Source: Salinicola halophyticus
GTDB lineage: Bacteria; Pseudomonadota; Gammaproteobacteria; Pseudomonadales; Halomonadaceae
Length of the DNA stretch: 64,000 bases
Direction of reading: 5' to 3'
NCBI RefSeq assembly: GCF_003206695.1
Contig: NZ_PZJN01000004.1
Location: 105,570 to 169,569 of the forward strand
A program made the translations under genes and the position numbers. This document shows positions 57,374 through 64,000 of this stretch, piece by piece. Under the pieces are notes generated by a model. That model saw nothing but the letters and a program-made list of their open reading frames with translations, was not told where the DNA came from and did no database searches. The number at the start of each line of letters is the position of its first letter. The stretch's first letter is position 1.

Positions 57374-58969
57374 ATGCATGCATGGACTCTAATCTCGTTT
57401 CTGTTCTTCACGGGGTTGGTCGCCTTGATCACCTGGCGCATTACCCATCGTGACGATCTCAGCAATACTCGCGGCTACTTTCTCGCCGGGCGCAGCCTCA
57501 GCTTCCCGCTGATCGCGGGCTCTCTGCTGATGACCAACCTCTCCACGGAACAGATGGTCGGGCTGAATGGCGCAGCCTTCTCCGACGGCTTGAGCGTCAT
57601 GGCCTGGGAAGTCGTTGCCGTCGTCGCTCTGGTGCTGCTGGCGCTGTTCTTTCTGCCGCGATTTTTGCGCAGCGGTATCGCCACCGTGCCGCAGCTGCTA
57701 CAGGAACGCTTCGGCCCGACCACCCAGTTGATCTGCAACGTCATCTTTTTGGTCGCCTACGCCGTCATCCTGCTGCCGATCATTCTCTACTCCGGCGCCG
57801 TGGGGCTTCAGGGTATGCTCGACCTGCCCGTGCTCACGGGGATCGAATCCAGCACCACGCTGCTGTGGATGACGGTGTGGATCGTCGGCATCATCGGCGC
57901 TATCTACGCCCTGTTCGGTGGTCTGCGCACGGTCGCCGTGTCCGATACCATCAACGCCATCGGCCTGTTGGTCGGTGGTTTCCTGATCGTCTACCTGGGG
58001 CTCGATGCCGTAGGTGACGGCAACGGCATGGCTGCCGGCTGGCATGCCATTCAGGAAGCGCAACCCGATCGCCTCAACTCGCTGGGCCGTCCGGATCAGC
58101 AAGTGCCGTGGCCGGCGCTGTTCACCGGCGTGTTCCTGATCAATCTGTTCTACTGGTCTACCAATCAGCAGATCATCCAGCGTACTTTCGCCGCCAAGAG
58201 CCTCTCCGAAGGCCAGAAAGGCGTGCTGCTGACCGGCTTCCTGAAACTGCTGGGGCCGCTTTACCTGGTACTGCCGGGCATCATCGCCTATCAGCTCTAT
58301 GCCGATGACGGCATTGCCGGCGACCAGGCCTACGGCTATCTGGTATTCCATCTGCTGCCGCCGTGGCTGACCGGCTTCTTCGCCGCCGTCATGGTCGGCG
58401 CGATCCTGTCGTCCTTCAACTCGGCACTGAACAGCACCACGACGCTCTTCAGCCTGGGCATCTACAAAGGCATATTCAAAAAGGAGGCCAGCGAGCAGCA
58501 GGTCGTCAACGCCGGCAAGATCTTCGGCTGGATCATGGCGGTGGCAGCCATGACGATCGCCCCGCTGCTGGCCGGCCAGGACAGCCTGTTCGACTACCTC
58601 CAGACCATGAACGCGATCTACTTCATCCCGATCCTGGCCGTGGTGATCGTGGGTCTGCTGACCAAGCGAGTGCCGGAATCGGCCGCCATCTTCGGTCTTG
58701 TCGGTGGGATCGTGCTGATCGCTGCCGGCTACTTCGTACCACCGTTCAACGGCATCTTGGAGATCACCAACCAGTATCACTTCGTTGCCGGCGTGTTCGT
58801 GCTGCTCGTGGTGGTCATGCTGCTGATCGGCAAGATCGCGCCGCGCCGCGAAGCCTGGGTCCACGAAGACGTCAAGGCGGTCGACCTGACGCCGTGGAAA
58901 GGTGCCGTGCCGGTGGGTATCGTGCTGCTGATCTTGGTCTTCGCGATCTACTTCGCTTTCGCGGGCTGA
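57374..58969 (+). CDS. sodium:solute symporter (SSS family, YidK-like)
   Basis: This 531-residue secondary transporter has about 14 membrane segments. Family marks are [43 protein letters not shown] and [20 protein letters not shown], the last being the sodium-binding signature. It aligns with E. coli YidK, so the substrate may be a sugar or related organic solute; I cannot specify which. [14 protein letters not shown] at 57374 matches family starts; the open frame from 57317 is unsupported. Sodium coupling fits a salt-tolerant host. Confidence 0.9.
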   Translation: MHAWTLISFLFFTGLVALITWRITHRDDLSNTRGYFLAGRSLSFPLIAGSLLMTNLSTEQMVGLNGAAFSDGLSVMAWEVVAVVALVLLALFFLPRFLRSGIATVPQLLQERFGPTTQLICNVIFLVAYAVILLPIILYSGAVGLQGMLDLPVLTGIESSTTLLWMTVWIVGIIGAIYALFGGLRTVAVSDTINAIGLLVGGFLIVYLGLDAVGDGNGMAAGWHAIQEAQPDRLNSLGRPDQQVPWPALFTGVFLINLFYWSTNQQIIQRTFAAKSLSEGQKGVLLTGFLKLLGPLYLVLPGIIAYQLYADDGIAGDQAYGYLVFHLLPPWLTGFFAAVMVGAILSSFNSALNSTTTLFSLGIYKGIFKKEASEQQVVNAGKIFGWIMAVAAMTIAPLLAGQDSLFDYLQTMNAIYFIPILAVVIVGLLTKRVPESAAIFGLVGGIVLIAAGYFVPPFNGILEITNQYHFVAGVFVLLVVVMLLIGKIAPRREAWVHEDVKAVDLTPWKGAVPVGIVLLILVFAIYFAFAG

Positions 58970-59027
58970 GGCTGAGTCGACCACAGCATCACTCATCGAG
59001 AACGACGCGACTCGACGCGACCCTGAC

Positions 59028-59060
59028 GGCGCCTCGCCACCGTGCGAGGCGTCTTCGTTT
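59028..59060 (+). terminator. terminator after the sodium:solute symporter
   Basis: GGCGCCTCGC pairs with GCGAGGCGTC (one mismatch) across 6 bases, followed by TTCGTTT. Confidence 0.7.
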
Positions 59061-59158
59061 CTCGACCCCTCCCTTTTAACGCTCGCGCGCTGTCTCACCG
59101 CCCTCACACCCGCTCATATCGTTTACCATGCGCGTAGGCTTTCTTCGGAAAAGAGGCG

Positions 59159-60550
59159 ATGCGCCGACAACTGACTCATGAATTCCAGAATCTGATCGAT
59201 CGCGGCCGGGATCGCCAGCTACGCCTGGCCGTCACCGGGCTTTCCCGCGCCGGCAAGACGGCGTTTCTGACCTCGCTGGTCAATCAGCTGCGACACGCCG
59301 GCATCGATGCGCGCCTGGATCTGCTCAAGTCCGCCCGCGAAGAGCGCCTGCTCGGCGCGCAGCGCGTCTCCCAGCCCGATCTCGGCATCCCGCGGTTTCC
59401 TTACGACGAAGCGATGACCTCGCTCGAGGCGTCACCGCCTCAGTGGCCGGAGCCGACGCGCGGCATCAGCGAACTGCGCCTGCAGCTGCGTTACAAGACA
59501 CGCCGTGCCCGTGGTCTGCTGGGCGATACCGCCACACTGACGCTGGACCTGATCGACTATCCCGGCGAGTGGCTGCTGGATTTGCCACTGCTCGAACATG
59601 ATTTCCTCAGTTGGAGCGAAGCCCAGCTCAAGGGCATGGGGCCGGCACGCCAGCAGTACGCCCAGGCCTGGCAGGACGCCGTCGCCAAGCATTCAGCCGA
59701 CGAGACGGTGGAAGAATCTCGGCTGGCCGAACTCGCGGCGCACTACGCCGACTCTCTGCGCCAGGCGCGGGAAGCCGGATTCTCTCATCTGCAGCCGGGC
59801 CGATTCCTGTTGCCCGGCGAACTTCAGGGCGCGCCGGTCCTGCAGTTCTTTCCGCTACCCGGCGTCGGCGAAGACGACCGCCAAGCGCTGGAAGCGCTGC
59901 CTGCCTCGAGCCTCTATCAGGTGCTCAAGAAGCGCTTTCGCTTCTATCAGCAGCACGTGGTCAAACCCTTCTACCGCGAGTATTTCCGCCGCTTCGATCG
60001 GCAGATCGTACTGGTCGATGTGCTCGGTGCGCTCAACGCCGGTCCCGAACGCTTCGAGGATCTGTCTCAGGCCCTCGCCACGTTGATGAGGAGCTTCAAC
60101 TACGGCAAACGGAGCCTGATGAATCGGCTGTTTTCGCCACGCATCGATCGTCTGGCGATCGCCGCCACCAAGGCCGATCACGTCACCCCGGATCAGCACG
60201 CCAACCTGGTGACCCTGCTGGAGTCGCTACTGGCCGAACCGATCAAGGATCTGCGCTTTGCCAACGTGCCGGTACGCGCCTTCTCGTTGGCATCGATTCG
60301 AGCGACCGAACCGCGCGAGGTCGAAAGTGATGGCAAGCGCCAGGCCGCCCTGCGGGGTCACGGTCTCGACGGTGAGCCACTGCTGGTCTATCCCGGCGAC
60401 GTACCGGCCAAGCTGCCGGAACCCGAGTTCTGGCGACGCCAGGGCTTCGCCTTCACGCCTTTCCGACCGGCACCCGCAGGCCCGGAGGCGCTACCCCACA
60501 TCCGCATGGACGCCGCACTGGAGTGGCTGATGGGAGACAAACTTCGATGA
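59159..60550 (+). CDS. ycjX: YcjX-family ATP/GTP-binding protein
   Basis: This 463-residue DUF463 protein has a P-loop LAVTGLSRAGKTAFLTSLVNQL (about residues 21-42), then LIDYPGEWLLDLPLL and IAATKADHVTPDQH as further nucleotide-binding motifs. YcjX is a phage-shock-associated NTPase of unknown biochemical role. The stop overlaps ycjF as ATGA. AGAGGCG precedes the start. The ycjX-ycjF pair is conserved without the full psp operon here. Confidence 0.94.
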   Translation: MRRQLTHEFQNLIDRGRDRQLRLAVTGLSRAGKTAFLTSLVNQLRHAGIDARLDLLKSAREERLLGAQRVSQPDLGIPRFPYDEAMTSLEASPPQWPEPTRGISELRLQLRYKTRRARGLLGDTATLTLDLIDYPGEWLLDLPLLEHDFLSWSEAQLKGMGPARQQYAQAWQDAVAKHSADETVEESRLAELAAHYADSLRQAREAGFSHLQPGRFLLPGELQGAPVLQFFPLPGVGEDDRQALEALPASSLYQVLKKRFRFYQQHVVKPFYREYFRRFDRQIVLVDVLGALNAGPERFEDLSQALATLMRSFNYGKRSLMNRLFSPRIDRLAIAATKADHVTPDQHANLVTLLESLLAEPIKDLRFANVPVRAFSLASIRATEPREVESDGKRQAALRGHGLDGEPLLVYPGDVPAKLPEPEFWRRQGFAFTPFRPAPAGPEALPHIRMDAALEWLMGDKLR

Positions 60551-61587
60551 GCGACCCTCGCCCCGGACAACGTTTCACGTTCGATGAACCGCCCACGCCC
60601 GCTGAGGATGCTTCGCTACAGGCGGCACGGGCCTATCTGCCGACCCAGGCCAGCGACCCCTACACCGCCGCCGACGATCACGACTCGCCGGCGCTCGACG
60701 CCGCGATCAAACCGCCGCGCAAGCGCCGCTGGGGGCTAATGGCGGTCCTGGGCGGCACGCTGGGCCTGGGAACGATCGAGGCGGCACAGTCGCTTTATAT
60801 CTCCACGCTCGGCGGCGACTGGCTCGCCGGTGCCTGGAGCCTGGTCGGGCTGCTTGCCGTCGGCCTGGGCGCCAAGGCGCTGTGCCGAGAGCTGTGGCGA
60901 CTGAGAAAGCTGCGACGTCACGCGCGACTGCGCCAGCAGCTTGATGACGAATGGGTCGGTGGCGAAGCCGCAACGGACTCGAACCCGATGACCCTGGCCG
61001 ATGAGCTACGCAGCCAGATGGGACTCTCCAAGGATCATCCGCACTGGCAGTCCTTTCTCCACGCCCATCAGACGCATCACACCGCGCAGGAAACCCGCGA
61101 GCTGATCGCGCACTATCTTCTACACCCGCGCGACCAGGCCGCCCGTCGGCTGGTCACGCGGATGTCGGGAGAAACCGCGGTCATGGTCGCTGTCAGCCCG
61201 TTGACGCTGGTCGACATGGCACTGATGGCGTGGCGCAACATCGCCATGCTCGATCGCATCGCCGCGCTTTATGGTCTGCAGCTCGGCTATGCCAGTCGCC
61301 TGCGCCTGTTTCGGGAAGTGTTGCGCAACATGGCGTTCGCCGGCGCCAGCGAAATGGTCAGCGACGCCGGCATGGACCTGCTGTCGATGAACCTGGCCGC
61401 CAAGCTGTCGACTCGCGCCGGACAGGGCCTGGGCGCCGGACTGCTGACGGCTCGCCTGGGGCTGCGGGCCATGCGCACCACCCGGCCGGTGGCCTTCGAA
61501 CGCGACGAACAGCCCAAGCTCGCCGACCTGCGCCGCGAAGTCTGGCAGCAGCTGCGCAGGCTGGACGATTCCGCGGAAAAGCGCTGA
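60547..61587 (+). CDS. ycjF: YcjF-family membrane protein (TIGR01620/DUF697)
   Basis: This 346-residue inner-membrane protein has two N-terminal hydrophobic segments (about residues 62-82 and 96-115). A soluble portion follows with the DUF697 block AVMVAVSPLTLVDMALMAWRNI and LGAGLLTARLGLRAMRTTRPV near the end. It begins ATGA over the ycjX stop (60547), so it is translationally coupled. It is probably a membrane partner of YcjX; the function is unknown. Confidence 0.93.
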   Translation: MSDPRPGQRFTFDEPPTPAEDASLQAARAYLPTQASDPYTAADDHDSPALDAAIKPPRKRRWGLMAVLGGTLGLGTIEAAQSLYISTLGGDWLAGAWSLVGLLAVGLGAKALCRELWRLRKLRRHARLRQQLDDEWVGGEAATDSNPMTLADELRSQMGLSKDHPHWQSFLHAHQTHHTAQETRELIAHYLLHPRDQAARRLVTRMSGETAVMVAVSPLTLVDMALMAWRNIAMLDRIAALYGLQLGYASRLRLFREVLRNMAFAGASEMVSDAGMDLLSMNLAAKLSTRAGQGLGAGLLTARLGLRAMRTTRPVAFERDEQPKLADLRREVWQQLRRLDDSAEKR

Positions 61588-61618
61588 GCGCTCTCAAGAC
61601 GGCGTCATCAGTACAGGC

Positions 61619-61661
61619 TCAGCAAGACTGAGTCAGCGGAACAGCCTCAGCGAAACAGAAT
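61619..61661. repeat. decayed 13-15-bp repeat after ycjF
   Basis: CTCAGCAAGACTGAG, TCAGCGGAACAGC and CTCAGCGAAACAGAA follow one another 31 bp beyond the ycjF stop, in the gap before the convergent HAD gene. Confidence 0.55.
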
Positions 61662-61712
61662 ACGTCTTGGCGTGTACCGTACCACCGCAGCTCGAATGAG
61701 GCCGCGCCGAGA

Positions 61713-62513
61713 TCAATCGAGCGCAAAGAACGTTCGCAGCGTATGCGCCACGGCCGATTCGTGATGAGCGCCGACCCTGTTGGCGCGGGGCAGTTGCTCG
61801 ATGACTTCCGGGTGAGCGTTGGAGACCACGTAGGCGTTGCCCGCCAGCGTCAGCATCTCGACGTCATTGAAGTTGTCGCCGAATGCCAGCGCCCGCTCGA
61901 TGGGGAGATCGAGCGCCTTGAGCGCGCGACTCAGCGCGGTGCCCTTGTTCACGCCGCGCTGCATGAGCTCAAGTGAGTTGGCCGCTGAATAGGTGATATG
62001 CAGTGCGTCGCCATGGCGTTCCCGCAGGGTTCGCTCCAGCGGCTCGAGCATCGCCGGCTCGCCGATGTAGAGCACCTTGCCGACGCGTTCACGCTCCAGA
62101 TCGCGCATGTCGTCGACCTGATAGGTGAAGCCGCTCATCGCGTGAAGCGGCAGCAGTTCGGGCGCTTCGGCATCGATCAGCCAGCGATCGTGAGTATAGA
62201 TGTTGAGTCTCACCGAAGCCGGGCGCGGCAATGCCACCAGCGCCTGCACCTGATCCGTCGGCACCAGTGTTTCACTGACCAGGCGATCGTCGGGATCGTG
62301 AACGTGAGCCCCATTGCTGCTGATGATCCAGGCTGGAATCTCCAGTTGCCGACGAATGGCCGCGATGTCGTGATAGTGCCGTCCGGAGGCCAGCACGATC
62401 ACATGCCCCTGGCCCGACAACGTCCGCAGCGTTTCGCGGGTCAAGGCGTCGACACGATGCTCGGCATTCAGCAGAGTGCTGTCGAGATCGCTGGCAATCA
62501 GATACTGGGGCAT
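61713..62513 (-). CDS. Cof-type HAD-IIB phosphatase
   Basis: This 266-residue HAD hydrolase has motif I ASDLDSTLLNAEHRV (DxDST instead of DxDGT) and motif II VLASGRHYHD. The cap region is followed by motif III around NKGTALSRALKAL and motif IV FGDNFNDVEML. Cof/YidA-type enzymes act on sugar phosphates or cofactor intermediates. The gene lies downstream of a PTS transporter on the same strand, 184 bp away, so it could process an imported phosphorylated sugar; this is inference. Confidence 0.9.
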   Translation of the reverse strand: MPQYLIASDLDSTLLNAEHRVDALTRETLRTLSGQGHVIVLASGRHYHDIAAIRRQLEIPAWIISSNGAHVHDPDDRLVSETLVPTDQVQALVALPRPASVRLNIYTHDRWLIDAEAPELLPLHAMSGFTYQVDDMRDLERERVGKVLYIGEPAMLEPLERTLRERHGDALHITYSAANSLELMQRGVNKGTALSRALKALDLPIERALAFGDNFNDVEMLTLAGNAYVVSNAHPEVIEQLPRANRVGAHHESAVAHTLRTFFALD

Positions 62514-62524
62514 GGAGTCACCTT

Positions 62525-62580
62525 GGCTGGACGGCTTGCTTCGAGAGGATTAGCTGGACGGCTTGTTTCAAAGAGCTTGT
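62525..62580. repeat. two-unit ~27-bp repeat upstream of the HAD gene
   Basis: GCTGGACGGCTTGCTTCGAG (from 62526) recurs as GCTGGACGGCTTGTTTCAAA (from 62553), 17 of 20 bases equal, with a partial GAGCTTGTTTAG tail. It starts 12 bp before the HAD start codon. Confidence 0.75.
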
Positions 62581-62600
62581 TTAGAAGTAGACAGTGTCGG

Positions 62601-62637
62601 GCGGGGACCCGCGGGCGTCAATCGCCCGCTTCCCCGC
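62601..62637 (-). terminator. hairpin after the PTS gene
   Basis: GCGGGGA and GCGGGCG on the left pair with CGCCCGC and TCCCCGC on the right, around an internal bulge and a 5-base loop. It lies 61 bp after the stop and has no T-run. Confidence 0.45.
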
Positions 62638-62697
62638 ACCGGATCCTGCGCTCGTCATCAGTGGCCTATGGCTAGCTTCTGCCTCAGGAGCAAACGC

Positions 62698-64000
62698 TCA
62701 GGCCTCGAGACTGTTGGCCACCGCGCCGGCCTGGCGCCCGACGACCAGGTGAACGACCCTGTCGCCCAAGTCCTGAATGCCGGCAGCGCCCAGTGTCTGA
62801 AGTGCGGATTCATCGATCCGGCTGCGGTCGCCCAGCTCCACGCGCAGCCGGGTCGCCGCCACGGCAGCGAGGGTGCGAATGTTATCGGCACCACCCAACG
62901 CCGCCAGCCACGCCTGACGGGATTCATCGTCGAGCCTGGCATTAGCTAGTGAGGCATCGCTCAGGGCCGCATCGCTCTCGACCGCCACCGGTACTTCCAG
63001 CGTCTTGCCGTGATCGCGCACCGCCACCCGAATGTCGTCGGCCACCGCGTCGGCGATCGGCCCCACGATCACCTGCAGGCCGCCGCCGCGCAGATGCAGG
63101 ATCCCCCGGGCCCCGAGCGCCTTGAGCGACGGCTCGTCGATCGCCGTGTCATCGTTCATCACCAGACGCAAGCGCGTGGTACAGGCACCGACGCTGACTA
63201 GGTTGGCCACGCCACCCAGGGCGGTCACGAAGGCAGGCCCCCGTTCACCGGGATCGCGATTGACGTTTGGCGCTGCCACTTCCGGTTCGCGGCCCGGCGT
63301 CGGCAGGTCGAAGCGCACGATCGCCCAGCGAAAGATGCCGTAGTAGAGCACGAAGTAGCAGAGCCCTACCGGGATCATCATCCAGCCATTGGTCGAGAGA
63401 CCGTAGGAGAGCGCGTAGTCGAATGCGCCGGCGGAGAAGGTGAACCCAAGCTTGACGCCGAGCATGTTCATCACCGCCATCGAGATGCCGGTGAGCACCG
63501 CGTGAACGGCATACAGCGCCGGTGCCAGGAACATGAACGTGAACTCGATCGGCTCGGTGACGCCGGTCAGAAACGCAGTCAGCGCCAGCGACAGCAACAG
63601 GCCGCCGACCTGGGCACGACGTGACGGCGGCGCGGCGCGATACATCGCCAACGCCGCTGCCGGCAGCCCGAACATCATCACCGGGAAGAAGCCGGCCATG
63701 AACGAGCCAGCCGACGGATCGCCGGCGAAGAAGCGATTGAGATCGCCGGTGGCGCCGTCGAAGCTGCCGAACACGAACCATACGAAACTGTTGAGCACGT
63801 GGTGCAGCCCGGTCACGATCAGAATCCGATTGAGTACGCCGTAGACGAACAGGCCGAGATCACCGGCGTCGATCAGCCACTGCCCCAACTGGTCGATGCC
63901 CTGCTGGACCGGTGGCCAGATCAGCCCGAAAATACCGCCGAGTACTACGGCGGAGAGTCCGGTGACGATGGGGATGAAGCGGCGCCCGCCGAAGAAGGCC
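62698..64000 (-). CDS. PTS EIIC-EIIB transporter of the glucose/N-acetylglucosamine type, 5' end outside the window
   Basis: This is the last ~434 codons of a minus-strand gene still open at base 64000. The EIIC part shows FFGGRRFIPIVTGLSAVVLGG, then VMMFGLPAAALAMYR and FLTGVTEPIEFTFMF, as in NagE/PtsG. EIIB follows with the phospho-cysteine in SVGACTTRLRL. A second EIIB-like domain comes next (ALGGADNIRTLAAVAATRLRV) with alanine in place of that cysteine. The import substrate is most likely GlcNAc or glucose. No EIIA domain is in this fragment. I cannot see the start. Confidence 0.9.
   Translation of the reverse strand, partial: AFFGGRRFIPIVTGLSAVVLGGIFGLIWPPVQQGIDQLGQWLIDAGDLGLFVYGVLNRILIVTGLHHVLNSFVWFVFGSFDGATGDLNRFFAGDPSAGSFMAGFFPVMMFGLPAAALAMYRAAPPSRRAQVGGLLLSLALTAFLTGVTEPIEFTFMFLAPALYAVHAVLTGISMAVMNMLGVKLGFTFSAGAFDYALSYGLSTNGWMMIPVGLCYFVLYYGIFRWAIVRFDLPTPGREPEVAAPNVNRDPGERGPAFVTALGGVANLVSVGACTTRLRLVMNDDTAIDEPSLKALGARGILHLRGGGLQVIVGPIADAVADDIRVAVRDHGKTLEVPVAVESDAALSDASLANARLDDESRQAWLAALGGADNIRTLAAVAATRLRVELGDRSRIDESALQTLGAAGIQDLGDRVVHLVVGRQAGAVANSLEA

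Noticed and set aside
57698-59107. 469-codon minus-strand frame opposite the sodium:solute symporter
   Set aside because: It is the mirror of a conserved transporter with biased composition (His, Gln, Asp rich) and no domain.

Overview
This window is a 64-kb stretch of GC-rich chromosome from a gammaproteobacterium. The gene set suggests the family Halomonadaceae (Halomonas, Salinicola, Kushneria or Chromohalobacter-like). Points in favour are a 69-residue ribosome modulation factor, the large ~180-kDa NAD-glutamate dehydrogenase, a fused RlmKL, the clusters aat-bpt-infA / clpA-clpS and rluE-nudix-mnmA-hflD-purB-roxA, and an opgGH pair. The genus assignment is an inference. I saw no rRNA, tRNA, CRISPR array, insertion sequence or prophage. 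The window is core chromosome with a few accessory genes.

Layout. 280-3765: GTPase YlqF, alanine aminotransferase-type AlaA, membrane protease HtpX. 4011-7417: a secreted DUF3455 protein, an ECF sigma/anti-sigma pair, and a MarR regulator with a siderophore-interacting flavoreductase behind a visible promoter and operator. 7465-14344: PdxB, a small WGR-like protein, RlmKL, RMF, PyrD, and a secreted protein built from a duplicated beta domain. 14547-24257: GdhB, TrmA, MurI, a hemerythrin-like protein, RarA. 24439-33529: LolA, FtsK, a chemoreceptor, Aat, Bpt, IF-1. 33690-43281: ClpA, ClpS, the rluE-to-roxA run, and a glycine-zipper lipoprotein. 43486-46429: LpxR-like lipid A deacylase, a small membrane protein, SlyD, and an NlpC/P60 lipoprotein. 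46691-57164: envelope-related genes, comprising a large four-module DUF1266-like protein, an acyltransferase, a GlsB-type protein, OpgH, OpgG and a GtrII-like glucosyltransferase. 57374-64000: a sodium:solute symporter, YcjX-YcjF, a HAD phosphatase, and a PTS EIIC-EIIB gene that runs off the window.

How the genes work together. Most are housekeeping: translation and tRNA/rRNA modification, protein turnover by the N-degron route (Aat and Bpt tag, ClpS delivers, ClpA unfolds), nucleotide synthesis, chromosome segregation, and envelope maintenance. The envelope genes cluster between 43 and 57 kb.

The most unusual feature is structural. Many intergenic gaps, usually directly beside a stop or start codon, hold short imperfect tandem arrays of 12-22-bp units. 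Each array has its own sequence. Several units contain the stop codon of the adjacent gene, so the array looks like repeated copying of the gene's last codons. The same kind of array appears inside coding sequence in FtsK (linker) and MnmA (C-terminal tail), and just upstream of TrmA, where it can mislead start-site choice. I regard this as the observation most worth following up.
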